DNA from: Bradyrhizobium betae
Lineage (GTDB): Bacteria > Pseudomonadota > Alphaproteobacteria > Rhizobiales > Xanthobacteraceae
Assembly: GCF_008932115.1 (NCBI RefSeq)
Contig: NZ_CP044543.1
Span: 6,640,501-6,704,500, forward strand
Direction of reading: 5' to 3'
DNA: 64,000 nt
Shown: positions 17,688 to 28,574 of the stretch, in pieces
Numbering within the stretch: the stretch's first letter is position 1
Layout of the letters: every line of letters begins with the position of its first letter
Made by a program: the position numbers and the translations under genes
Notes under the pieces: model-generated
Database searches by the model: none
The model's input: only the letters and a program-made list of their open reading frames with translations
Told to the model about the DNA's origin: nothing

Positions 17688-18461
17688 ATGTGCCATGGTC
17701 GCAAAACCGTTGCATCGGACTCTCATTCCGACCAGTGCGGGACACACCTTCGCCCCCTCGCGGCCTATTCGGCCCGAGCTTTGCCAATGGGTTCGCCCCC
17801 AGAAGTGCCGAGGGCGCAGGGAAGGCCGGGTGCCGGCTGGCACCCGCGGTCCACTGTGCGAAGGTTGCGCTACAAGAGGCTGCACAGCGGCATACAGGTG
17901 AAGCCAAACATCCGGCCTTCCCTGCGCAGTGGTTTGACGGCTTATGTCGTGCTCTCCCCGGGGAGCGATGCACTATTGCCCCCGTCGCCTTGCGGATGAC
18001 TGATGGACGCGCCCGGTCGGGCCGCCACATCACCGCAACGCTTGACGCCAGCCTGCGGGCGCCAGGACCACACGATTTTGCCGTACGCAGGCTGCACCGG
18101 TCGTATGCGCGCCGCGTTTGCTCACGGTGTGACCCGCCCTGCAATCACCTTCGCGCCGACGCAGCCCAGCGTCCACCACGTCCCATCCCGCGTTCGTGAC
18201 GATCGCGATAACGCCCCTCGGCCCGGGACGGGATGTGTTTATCTACGATAATCCGAAATTCGTATAAAGAGAATTATTTCCACTCGGTGGTCTTGACCCT
18301 CCCATTGGGTGTTTTGCCCGCCGGGCAACGCAACAGCTTGTGGGCGCGTGCAGGCGTTCCGCCGCAACCGTGCCACGAACGGGTCTCCCCATGGCCGCAA
18401 AATGCGCTACGATGAGGCCAGCGCGCACCAAGTCGCGCAGATTCAAGGGTGAGGAAACGAC
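17688..18461. repeat. Long non-coding block, probable dispersed repeat element
   Basis: 774 bp with no credible gene. It contains an 18-of-19 bp inverted repeat (17814-17832 and 17909-17927) enclosing a second hairpin, GGTGCC-GGCT-GGCACC at 17829-17844. The text between about 17700 and 18240 reads like a block I recall seeing scattered through Bradyrhizobium and Nitrobacter genomes (phrases such as CATCCGGCCTTCCCTGCGC). Only one copy is in this window, so its repeat status is from memory. The last 220 bp hold the promoter of the SRPBCC gene. Confidence 0.5.
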
Positions 18462-19025
18462 ATGCGGATGCGAAGCGGAACGGCGATCGCGGGAGTGGCG
18501 GCGCTGGCGGTGGCGGGAATGGCTCTGGGCGCCGCGTTTGAGCCGGTTTCGGCCCACGGCCCGACCCGGCAGAAGGTGCGGGAATCCATCGAGATCAATG
18601 CTCCCCAGGCCAAGGTGTGGGCCGCGATCGGCAATTTCCAGGACATGAGCTGGCTTCCGCCCGTCACCAAGACCGAGGGCGAGAAGGGCAACGAGATCGG
18701 CGCGACACGCAAGCTCACGCTCGAGGGCGGGGCAACCGTGGAGGAGGAGCTCTACAAATACGAACCCGACATGCTCAGCTATTCGTACCGGATCACCAAG
18801 GTCGACGTGAAGGTGTTGCCGGTCACCAACTACTCCTCGACCCTGACGGTGTCGCCGGCGCCCGACGGCAAGGCGAAGGTGGAATGGGCCGGCGCGTTCT
18901 ATCGCGGCTTCCCCAACAACGATCCGCCGCCGGAACTGAACGACGAGGCTGCGGTGAAGGCGGTGAGCGGGCTCTACAAGGTCGGCCTCGAGGCGCTGAA
19001 GAAGAAGATCGAGAGCGGAAGCTGA
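18462..19025 (+). CDS. Periplasmic SRPBCC-family protein (MxaD-like)
   Basis: A 187-aa protein with a signal peptide (AIAGVAALAVAGMALGAAF then SAHG) and one START/SRPBCC domain: IEINAPQAKVWAAIGNFQDM at its front and a long C-terminal helix near the end. Periplasmic SRPBCC proteins of this kind (MxaD) accompany PQQ alcohol dehydrogenases. The following YVTN propeller gene, 2 bp away, fits that association, but no dehydrogenase is in view. AGGGTGAGGAAACGAC precedes the ATG. Confidence 0.82.
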   Translation: MRMRSGTAIAGVAALAVAGMALGAAFEPVSAHGPTRQKVRESIEINAPQAKVWAAIGNFQDMSWLPPVTKTEGEKGNEIGATRKLTLEGGATVEEELYKYEPDMLSYSYRITKVDVKVLPVTNYSSTLTVSPAPDGKAKVEWAGAFYRGFPNNDPPPELNDEAAVKAVSGLYKVGLEALKKKIESGS

Positions 19026-19027
19026 CC

Positions 19028-19981
19028 GTGCGGGCGCGGGTCCTGGCGGCGCTCGCCGCCAGCCTTTGCCTCGCCGGGTTTGGCTGCGCCTCCGCCGAAG
19101 AGGCGTTCGTCACCAACCAGCTCAGCGACGACCTGATGGTGGTGGACCTCGCCACCGCGCGCAGCGTCGCGACCATCCCGATCGGCGGCAAGCCGGCCGG
19201 CGTCGCTGTCAGCGCGGACGGGCGCTTTGCCTATGTGACGAGCCCCGACGCCAAGGCCGTGACGGTGGTGGACGCGGCAACGCGACAGGTCGCCGGCCGC
19301 ATCGAGGTCGGCGGCGGCCCGCTCGGCATTGCGGTCGCGCCCGACGGCCGGACCGTCTATGTCGCCGACTGGTACGCGGCGGCGGTGCGGGTGATCGACG
19401 CGGCGACGCGCAGCGTCACGGCCAGCATCGCGGTCGGGGCCTCGCCGTCGGGCCTCGCCGTGACGCCGGATGGCAAGCTGCTGCTCTCGGCCGACCGCGA
19501 CGACGACAGCGTCTCGGTCGTGGACACGGTCACGCGCGTGCGCAAGGCGACCGTCAAGGTCGGCACCCGGCCGTTCGGCGTCACCATCGATGCCGAGGGC
19601 AGGCGCGCCTACACCGCCAATGTCGGCTCCGACGACGTCTCCGTGATCGACATCGGGGAAGCGCGCGAGATCGGCCGCTTGCCGGTCGGGATGCGTCCCT
19701 ACGCGGTGGCGCTGACGCAGGGGCGCGGCTTCGTCACCGATCAATATGGCGGCACCGTCAGCGTGTTCGACCTGGCGACGCTGAAGCCGGTGAAGCGCAT
19801 CAATGTCGGCGACTATCCCGAAGGCATTGCCGCGACCGCCGACGGCAAGCGCATCGTCGTCGCCTGCTGGGAAAGCAACACGCTCGTTATTATCGACGCG
19901 GCCGAGCTGAAGGTGATCGGCGAGGTCAAGACCGGCGACGGCCCGCGCGCGTTCGGGGCGTTTTTGCGGAGGACGGAATAG
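19028..19981 (+). CDS. YVTN/YncE-family beta-propeller protein
   Basis: A 317-aa exported propeller protein. The GTG at 19028 starts a signal peptide with a lipobox-like AGFGCASAEE. It is followed by about seven blades with the repeated pattern VAVSADGRFAYVTSPDAKAV and VVDAATRxVxGRIxVG. Such propellers usually bind partners or redox enzymes in the periplasm. The gene begins 2 bp after the SRPBCC stop, so they are translationally linked. A palindromic repeat begins 6 bp after the stop. Confidence 0.85.
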   Translation: MRARVLAALAASLCLAGFGCASAEEAFVTNQLSDDLMVVDLATARSVATIPIGGKPAGVAVSADGRFAYVTSPDAKAVTVVDAATRQVAGRIEVGGGPLGIAVAPDGRTVYVADWYAAAVRVIDAATRSVTASIAVGASPSGLAVTPDGKLLLSADRDDDSVSVVDTVTRVRKATVKVGTRPFGVTIDAEGRRAYTANVGSDDVSVIDIGEAREIGRLPVGMRPYAVALTQGRGFVTDQYGGTVSVFDLATLKPVKRINVGDYPEGIAATADGKRIVVACWESNTLVIIDAAELKVIGEVKTGDGPRAFGAFLRRTE

Positions 19982-19987
19982 GGCTCT

Positions 19988-20101
19988 GTAGGGTGGGTTA
20001 GCGTTAGCGTAACCCACCAACTTCGTCCCGCAATCGCGGAGGAATGGTGGGTTACGCCGAGCAGATGCGCTTCGCGCATCTGCAGGGCTAACCCACCCTA
20101 C
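19988..20101. repeat. Composite palindromic repeat (REP/BIME-like)
   Basis: GTAGGGTGGGTTAGC at 19988-20002 and its exact inverse at 20087-20101 enclose two further dyads: GGTGGGTT/AACCCACC and GCAGATGCGC-TTC-GCGCATCTGC (20061-20083). It lies between convergent genes and the right arm provides the stop codon of the HAD gene. Confidence 0.8.
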
Positions 20102-20729
20102 GATTTCGGCGGACCGCGTCCGCGATCTCGTCCATCCGCTCGAACACGTAATCCGGCGCCCGCGCCCGCAGCGCCGCCGGCGCCGCATAGCCCCAGCACA
20201 CCGCGCCGCAGGCAACCCCCACCGCGCGCGCCGCCTCGATGTCGCGGACCTCGTCGCCGATGGCGATGACCTTGCCCGGCTCGACGCCCGCGCGCCGGAC
20301 GAGGCGGCGAAATTTCGTGGGCTTGCCGAACAGCGACGCCGAGCAATCGAAATGCGAGAACAGCGCGGCGGAATGGCCCAGCTTCTCGCGCGCATTGGCC
20401 TCGCTGTCCGACGTCACCAGCGCAAGCTGCACGCCATTTTCAGTCAGCGTCCGCAGCATCGCCTCGACGCCGGTAAACAACGAAATCTCTGCCGCCGCCT
20501 CAGCCTTCAGCCGCCGCGCATGCCGCGCGATCGCCGGCAGCTTCCACAACGGCACCTCGAGCCGGCTGAGGATCTCTCGCGTCGACGCATGGCGCAGCTC
20601 CTCGACATCCTCATCAGCTACGCGACGAAAGCTGAAGTGATCCGCGATGTCGTTGATGGTGCGCAGGAACCACGGAAAGCTGTCGGCGAGGGTGCCGTCG
20701 AGATCGAAGATGGCGAGGGAGTAGGGCAT
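20088..20729 (-). CDS. HAD-family phosphatase (phosphoglycolate phosphatase-like)
   Basis: A 213-aa HAD hydrolase. FDLDGTLADSFPWF is motif I with both aspartates, LALVTSDSEANAREKL is motif II, KPTKFRRLVRRAG motif III, and IGDEVRDIEAARAVGV motif IV. The helical cap sits between motifs I and II. It is similar in layout to Gph-type enzymes, though the substrate is not determined. ATG 20729 was chosen over a longer TTG reading. The last two sense codons and the TAG stop lie inside a palindromic repeat. Confidence 0.85.
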   Translation of the reverse strand: MPYSLAIFDLDGTLADSFPWFLRTINDIADHFSFRRVADEDVEELRHASTREILSRLEVPLWKLPAIARHARRLKAEAAAEISLFTGVEAMLRTLTENGVQLALVTSDSEANAREKLGHSAALFSHFDCSASLFGKPTKFRRLVRRAGVEPGKVIAIGDEVRDIEAARAVGVACGAVCWGYAAPAALRARAPDYVFERMDEIADAVRRNRRVG

Positions 20730-20800
20730 CGGGCTGGGTTTGGAGCTCGCTGACAAGTGAGACGTCGCGTGCTATTATTGGGCAGAATTCGAGGAAAGCC

Positions 20801-21022
20801 ATGCGGCACGAGCGGATTGAAATCAACCCGGCGATCATGGACGGCAAGCCTGTCATCCGCGGAACGCGCGTGCCGGTCGAACTGCTGCTGCGCGAACTGG
20901 GCGCGGGCATGACGGCCGAGACCATCATCGCGGAGCATCCGCGGCTTACGCCTGATGATATTCGGGCGGCCCAAGCCTTCGCTGCCGACTATTTGGCCGA
21001 CGAAGACATCATTTATCGCTGA
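20801..21022 (+). CDS. DUF433 antitoxin-type protein
   Basis: A 73-aa protein. INPAIMDGKPVIRGTRVPVE is the diagnostic DUF433 winged-helix opening. DUF433 proteins are usually the antitoxin of pairs with a PIN-like DUF5615 partner, which is exactly the next gene, 2 bp downstream. GAGGAAAGCC precedes the ATG. Confidence 0.88.
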   Translation: MRHERIEINPAIMDGKPVIRGTRVPVELLLRELGAGMTAETIIAEHPRLTPDDIRAAQAFAADYLADEDIIYR

Positions 21023-21024
21023 TC

Positions 21025-21375
21025 ATGCTCTGGCTGGCGGACGAGGGTGTCACAGCCTCTCTGGTTCGAGAGCTGCGCGGCGCTGGTCACGATGTGCTCT
21101 CCATTGCCGAATTCGCGGCCAGTCTGAGCGACGTGGAGGTCATCGCGTTGGCGTCCCGGGAAGGTCGTCTTCTCCTCACGGCCGACAAGGATTTTGGCGA
21201 GCTTGTCTTTCGCCGCGGCCACCCCGTTCCCGGCCTGATCTTGCTGCGTATCGATCCGGGTAACGGGCCGCTTGTGCTGGCGCGGCTACTGGAGGCCATC
21301 AACGAGTTCGCTCAAGGCCTCCACGGCCGTTATGTTGTGATCGACGAGATTCGTTTCCGATCTCGTTCGCTATAG
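21025..21375 (+). CDS. DUF5615 PIN-like toxin
   Basis: A 116-aa PIN-like protein. MLWLADEGVTASLVREL provides the first acidic residue; LLTADKDFGELVF holds the second acidic cluster typical of Mut7-C/DUF5615 ribonuclease-like folds. It pairs with the DUF433 gene just upstream, forming a likely type II toxin-antitoxin operon. All recognisable acidic positions look intact, so it may be active. Confidence 0.85.
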   Translation: MLWLADEGVTASLVRELRGAGHDVLSIAEFAASLSDVEVIALASREGRLLLTADKDFGELVFRRGHPVPGLILLRIDPGNGPLVLARLLEAINEFAQGLHGRYVVIDEIRFRSRSL

Positions 21376-21396
21376 CGCGCCCACACGGCGGGGGTA

Positions 21397-24378
<2,982 letters not shown>

Positions 24379-24476
24379 CCCGCTGGTCCTCAAGGAATCC
24401 CAAAAGCGCGCGATCGCGCCAATGTTGAAGGCGCGCTTCGCCCGGAACCGGGATCGGCGCCGATGGGGTTGTCAGC

Positions 24477-24491
24477 GAACGTAGGAAGAAC
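24477..24491. promoter_or_regulatory. LexA (SOS) box upstream of uvrA
   Basis: GAAC-GTAGGAA-GAAC is an exact match to the alphaproteobacterial LexA operator, a direct repeat GAAC-N7-GAAC (GTTC-N7-GTTC on the uvrA strand). It is 99 bp upstream of the uvrA start codon. A second perfect copy stands upstream of ssb. Confidence 0.85.
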
Positions 24492-24571
24492 GAGGACGGA
24501 TTTCCAGTGGGACTTGCGAATCGTCAACGGATTGTTGGCGCGCTGGCGGCATCTGGCAGGAGCGGAACAGG

Positions 24572-24600
24572 CGAGGGGCCGGCGCACGGCCGGCCCCTCG
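24572..24600. terminator. Terminator hairpin after the first outer-membrane barrel gene
   Basis: CGAGGGGCCGG and CCGGCCCCTCG make an 11-bp stem with a 7-nt loop. It lies 77 bp beyond the stop of the minus-strand gene at 24677 and ahead of the uvrA promoter, so it would shield uvrA from read-through. No strong T-run on the minus strand. Confidence 0.6.
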
Positions 24601-24676
24601 TTCGCGTTCGGACGCGGACCTGGGGGATCCGCGTGTGAGCAGGACCTGGAGGAGTCCTTGGGGCTTCGTAATGGGC

Positions 24677-25435
24677 TCAGTATTTGGCGACGAGCGGACC
24701 GCCCCAGCGGTAGTTGATGCGGATCAGGCCCATGTCGATGTCCTGGCCGATCCGGTCGGTGCGCGCGAGGAATCCGCCGGTGAGGGTGGCGAAGTCGGCG
24801 CTGTGATGGCCGAGGAACACATGATTGTACTCGCCGCCGACAGACCAGTTCTCGGCAAAGCCCCACTCCACGCCGATGCCGATGGTGTAGCCCCAGCGGG
24901 TCTGGTTGACGCTGTTGAACGCGAGCGCAGGCACGCCCGGGAAGAAGGTGTCGTATTTGTCGTGCGCCACGGCCGCGCCGGCCTTGCCGTAGAGCAGCAG
25001 GCTGTTGACGGCGTAGCCCATCTGGCCGGTGAAGAGGCCGAAGGCGTCGATCCTGGTCTGGTTGGTCAGCGGGGCCAGCGCTACGCTGACATTGTTGCCC
25101 TTGAAGTCGGCCCAGTTGCCCTGGCCCTCGATGCCGAACACCCAGCGCGACTTCTGCCAGCGATAGCCGACCTGTCCACCGATCGTGCCGCCGCCTGCGT
25201 TGTGGCAGCCTTCGCCGACGGCCGGGTCAACCGCGACGCCGAGCGCGCCGGTTACGTTCCAGCAGGCATGGGCCCAGCCGCCGCCACCGTTGATGCCGGC
25301 ATAGATGCCGCTCCAGTCATAGGTGAGGACAGGCGCGACCGCCGCCTTGGGATAGAGCGGCAGATCGGCGGCCGCCGCTGGCGCGATCGCGCCGAGTGCG
25401 AACAAGCCGGCCGCGGCCAGCGCACAAATCTTCAT
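24677..25435 (-). CDS. Outer-membrane beta-barrel protein (Omp25/31-like), copy 1
   Basis: A 252-aa porin-like protein. A signal peptide (MKICALAAAGLFALGAIAPA, cleavage AAA-ADL) is followed by YDWSGIYAGINGGGGWAH and strand repeats ending in INYRWGGPLVAKY, with a C-terminal aromatic residue as needed for BAM insertion. The family includes the Brucella/Rhizobium Omp25/31 proteins. Two cysteines (ACWN, EGCHNAG) in an early loop are unusual for the set. ATG 25435 starts the signal peptide. Confidence 0.88.
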   Translation of the reverse strand: MKICALAAAGLFALGAIAPAAAADLPLYPKAAVAPVLTYDWSGIYAGINGGGGWAHACWNVTGALGVAVDPAVGEGCHNAGGGTIGGQVGYRWQKSRWVFGIEGQGNWADFKGNNVSVALAPLTNQTRIDAFGLFTGQMGYAVNSLLLYGKAGAAVAHDKYDTFFPGVPALAFNSVNQTRWGYTIGIGVEWGFAENWSVGGEYNHVFLGHHSADFATLTGGFLARTDRIGQDIDMGLIRINYRWGGPLVAKY

Positions 25436-25518
25436 GTCGGATCCCCAACTCACCAAGCCAATGCGCGGGTGCGATTCTCGCCCCACGATTCCTTGACGGT
25501 TGGATGTTCGTTAGCGCG

Positions 25519-25552
25519 AAAACAAAAAGGCCGGCACAAGGCCGGCCTTTCG
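25519..25552 (-). terminator. Rho-independent terminator of barrel gene copy 2
   Basis: Read on the minus strand, AAAGGCCGGCC and GGCCGGCCTTT-type arms (GGCCGGC/GCCGGCC) form a strong hairpin followed by TTTTTGTTTT. It is 27 bp after the stop of the gene at 25579. Confidence 0.88.
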
Positions 25553-25578
25553 TAACGCGATGGCGTTGGAGGCGAAGC

Positions 25579-26268
25579 TCAGTACTTCGCAACCACCGGG
25601 CCCCCGAAGTGATAGTTCACGCCGACCTGCACGGTGTGGAAGTTGAGCGTGCCGGTGGGCAGGGCGCCCGAGAAGTAGGTCTCGCCGCCGAGGCTGCGAT
25701 AGAGGTACTCGCCCTTGACCGACCACTGCGGCGCGAAGAACGCTTCGACGCCGGCGCCGACGGTCCAGCCGGAGTGCCACTTGCTGTCCGACGCGGTCAC
25801 GCCGAGCGCGGAAAGGGAGATCTTGTTGTCGATCCAGGCGTAGCCGCCGGTGCCGTAGAACAGGACCTGGTTGACGGCGTAGCCGATGCGGCCGCGCACG
25901 GTGCCCATCGCATCGGTCTTCGAGGTTGCGGTCGCAGTCACGACACCGAAGCCGGGGACAACGGTCGCGCCGGTCGCCGAAGCGCTGACGTCAGCCCAAG
26001 CGCCGTCGGCCTCGACGCCGAACACGACGTTGCCGGTCTGCCAGTTGTAGCCGGCGGTGCCGCCGACGAAGCCACCCTTCATCTTCGGATCGCCCGAGCC
26101 GTTCTCCCAGGCGCCGCCACCGACGATACCGAGGTAGAAGCCGGTCCAGTTGTAGACCGAGGCCACAGCCACCGGTGCCTTGGTGTAGGGGCGCGCTGCG
26201 AGATCAGCGGCCGAAGCCGGAGCAGCGAGAGCGAACAAACAGGCCGAAGCCAACAAAACCTTCTTCAT
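25579..26268 (-). CDS. Outer-membrane beta-barrel protein (Omp25/31-like), copy 2
   Basis: A 229-aa barrel protein: signal peptide MKKVLLASACLFALAAPASA, mature start ADLAARPYTKAP shared with copy 3, then YNWTGFYLGIVGGGAW and the end VGVNYHFGGPVVAKY. The alternating strand pattern supports an eight-stranded barrel. Strong terminators on both sides show each barrel gene is its own unit. Confidence 0.9.
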   Translation of the reverse strand: MKKVLLASACLFALAAPASAADLAARPYTKAPVAVASVYNWTGFYLGIVGGGAWENGSGDPKMKGGFVGGTAGYNWQTGNVVFGVEADGAWADVSASATGATVVPGFGVVTATATSKTDAMGTVRGRIGYAVNQVLFYGTGGYAWIDNKISLSALGVTASDSKWHSGWTVGAGVEAFFAPQWSVKGEYLYRSLGGETYFSGALPTGTLNFHTVQVGVNYHFGGPVVAKY

Positions 26269-26450
26269 TATCAACCTAATCCCAGTCCCGTTTCTGTTGT
26301 TGCCTTCCGTGCGTTCGGAAGGGCATCGGACGCTGTGGTCCAACTGATGTCGGCTTACACCATTGAAGCCGCAAGTTGTGTCTCTCAAAAGCCACAGCAG
26401 TTGCACAATGTAATGGTCCCTGACCCATTGTTCCGGCAGCCTGCGCGCAG

Positions 26451-26480
26451 CAAAAAGGCCGGCGCGAGGCCGGCCTTTGA
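26451..26480 (-). terminator. Rho-independent terminator of barrel gene copy 3
   Basis: A stem of AAAGGCCGGCC paired with GGCCGGC arms, followed on the minus strand by TTTTTG. It starts 25 bp beyond the stop of the gene at 26505 and is close in sequence to the terminator after copy 2. Confidence 0.85.
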
Positions 26481-26504
26481 TCTGCAAGTGATATCAGAAG
26501 GATA

Positions 26505-27254
26505 TCAGTACTTCGCGACGACCGGGCCGCCCCAGTTGAAGTGATAGTTCACGCCAGCCTTGATGGTGTGGACGGTGTCGGTCCACTCCGAGCGGTTGGT
26601 GGGCACAGCGGAGTACTGGATCGAGCTCTTGCCGAAATCGATGTAGTTGTACTCGACCTTGGCCGACCAGTTCGGAGCGAACATGTATTCGGCGCCGGCA
26701 CCGATGGTCCAACCCCAGCGCCAGTCGTTCTGGACGAAGACGTTTCCGGGAACGCCATCATAGCGGTGCTGGATGTCACCGACCGCGGCACCGCCGCTGA
26801 CGAACCAGAGGGCGGGACCGGTCGAATAGCCGAGACGGCCCTTGATATCGCCGAAGCCGCGGATCTTCGTGAAGTAGGTGTCGCCGACGCCGGCATTGAT
26901 CTGGGCAGAACGGCCGCTGATGTCAGCCCAGTGATAGTCGCCCTCGATGCCGAACACGGCCGGGCCGGACTGCCAGTTGTAGCCGAACACGCCGCCGACG
27001 AAGCCGCCGCTGGTGTCGTACTTCTGGGTCCCGGCGAAGATCGCCGTATTCGGTGCGCCGAAGAAGGTCTCGTCGCTACGGCCCCAGCCGCCGCCGCCCT
27101 GCACACCGACATAGAAGCCGGTCCAGTTGTAGATGGGCGCGGGCACGGCCATCGGCGCCTTGGTGTAGGGGCGTGCGGCCAGATCTGCCGCGCTCGCCGG
27201 AGCAGACAGGCCCAACGCAGCGGCACCAAATGCAATTGCCAGAATCTTGTTCAT
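26505..27254 (-). CDS. Outer-membrane beta-barrel protein (Omp25/31-like), copy 3
   Basis: A 249-aa barrel protein: signal peptide MNKILAIAFGAAALGLSAPA (cleavage ASA-ADL), mature start ADLAARPYTKAP as in copy 2, then YNWTGFYVGVQGGGGWG, and end VNYHFNWGGPVVAKY. ATG 27254 is preceded by GGGAGAGACCGTA. The near-identical mature N-termini and C-termini of copies 2 and 3 show a tandem duplication. Confidence 0.9.
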   Translation of the reverse strand: MNKILAIAFGAAALGLSAPASAADLAARPYTKAPMAVPAPIYNWTGFYVGVQGGGGWGRSDETFFGAPNTAIFAGTQKYDTSGGFVGGVFGYNWQSGPAVFGIEGDYHWADISGRSAQINAGVGDTYFTKIRGFGDIKGRLGYSTGPALWFVSGGAAVGDIQHRYDGVPGNVFVQNDWRWGWTIGAGAEYMFAPNWSAKVEYNYIDFGKSSIQYSAVPTNRSEWTDTVHTIKAGVNYHFNWGGPVVAKY

Positions 27255-27717
27255 TACGGTCTCTCCCATATCTTGCCCGCTTCTCGTGAAATCCCCGAAG
27301 CGGTCGGTCAGGCGCGACGCCCATATGATCTAATTCCGCAGCAACCGTAGCCCGCATTGTCGCCAGAGTCCGTCTCCAAAATACAACAGTCCGGGACGAA
27401 CTGAGGGGGCGATAAGTAAATGAATGTTAAGTGATTTTTCCTGTGCCGGGGAACCCAAAAAAGTTCCATCGGGTTCCGCCGAAATCCGCGTTTTTTTTGC
27501 TGCCTAGCCCTGCTGTCGAGCAACGGGTGTTTCGAATGTCGGCGGAGAACAAATCTGGAACGAGCCCGCCGTCGATGCTATATATGGGGATAACCTGAGG
27601 GGTGACGGGCTGATCCGTGCTCGCAAGCGTATAGGTTCGCCTCAACAGGGTGGCAGAGGACCGTTTGGCGCGGACCCCGCCTTTGGACATTCAGTGGCAT
27701 TCGGAGTGGAGAGCGGC
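27255..27717. other. Divergent promoter region of a barrel gene and ssb
   Basis: 463 bp between the divergent barrel gene and ssb. It holds the ssb LexA box at 27547-27561 and an AT-rich stretch near 27410-27500, but no credible gene. Confidence 0.6.
27547..27561. promoter_or_regulatory. LexA (SOS) box upstream of ssb
   Basis: GAAC-AAATCTG-GAAC, an exact GAAC-N7-GAAC direct repeat, ends 156 bp before the ssb start. The region downstream contains a TATATATGGGGATAA stretch that may include the -10 element. Confidence 0.82.
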
Positions 27718-28215
27718 ATGGCGGGAAGCGTCAACAAGGTCATTCTGGTTGGAAATCTCGGCAAGGATCCTGAAATCCGCCGCACCCAGGACGGGCGGCC
27801 GATCGCGAATCTGAGCATCGCGACTTCGGAAACCTGGCGCGACAAGAACAGCGGCGAGCGCAAGGAAAAGACCGAGTGGCACCGCGTCGTGATCTTCAAT
27901 GAAGGGCTCTGCAAGGTCGCCGAGCAGTACCTGAAGAAGGGCGCCAAGGTTTACATCGAAGGCGCACTTCAGACCCGCAAATGGACCGATCAGGCCGGTG
28001 TCGAGAAGTACTCCACCGAGGTCGTGCTCCAGGGCTTCAACTCGACCCTGACGATGCTCGACGGCCGCAGCGGCGGCGGAGGCGGCAGCTTCGGCGACGA
28101 GCCGGGCGGCGATTTCGGCGCGTCCGGTCCGGTCAGCAGCGCACCGCGCCGTGCGGTTGCCGCCGGCGGTGGCGGTGGTCGCAACAGCGACATGGACGAC
28201 GACATCCCGTTCTGA
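27718..28215 (+). CDS. ssb: Single-stranded DNA-binding protein
   Basis: A 165-aa SSB. The OB fold begins [20 protein letters not shown] and includes [19 protein letters not shown] and [14 protein letters not shown] Gly-rich linker leads to the acidic tip DDDIPF that recruits repair and replication partners. ATG 27718 follows GGAGTGGAGAGCGGC, so the eight codons before it are not used. SOS control fits the upstream LexA box. Confidence 0.96.
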   Translation: MAGSVNKVILVGNLGKDPEIRRTQDGRPIANLSIATSETWRDKNSGERKEKTEWHRVVIFNEGLCKVAEQYLKKGAKVYIEGALQTRKWTDQAGVEKYSTEVVLQGFNSTLTMLDGRSGGGGGSFGDEPGGDFGASGPVSSAPRRAVAAGGGGGRNSDMDDDIPF

Positions 28216-28574
28216 GAACGATAATCGCGAGACGAGGACGCGCCTACCGGATCGGCGGCGCTTCCCATCTCGTGTGAGCAAATCTCGCTAATCGGCAGGA
28301 AGGGCTCGGGATTCCCGGGCCCGCTTCATGTTTGGGGTGAGCTTGGATTGCGTCGTGGCAAACGGGCTGACGGGGGCAGGCGCGCCGTGCTGCCCGGCCG
28401 GCGGGGCGGACGGTTTGGCAGGTCAATTCCAGGTTCGTCCAGCGCGTCGCCTTTCAGGCCTTAAGTCGTTGGAAAAATAAGCGGAAAAAGCGCTTCCCTT
28501 GACCCCCGCGAGGGTGGTTATCAGGGGGGCGATGCGCTATATGATTCCCAGATAAAACCTCACCGGATTCCCCC
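28216..28574. other. Intergenic region ssb-gyrA, no gene seen
   Basis: 359 bp with ordinary GC-rich composition. It should contain the gyrA promoter. I see no hairpin with a T-run and no conserved frame. Confidence 0.5.

Noticed and set aside
24379..24393. Earlier TTG start for uvrA
   Set aside because: The ATG at 24378 has a GAGGACC region at suitable distance and begins a normal UvrA N-terminus.
27463..27476. Second LexA-like site GTTC-N6-GTTC upstream of ssb
   Set aside because: Spacer is 6, not 7. The exact N7 box at 27547 is nearer and sufficient.
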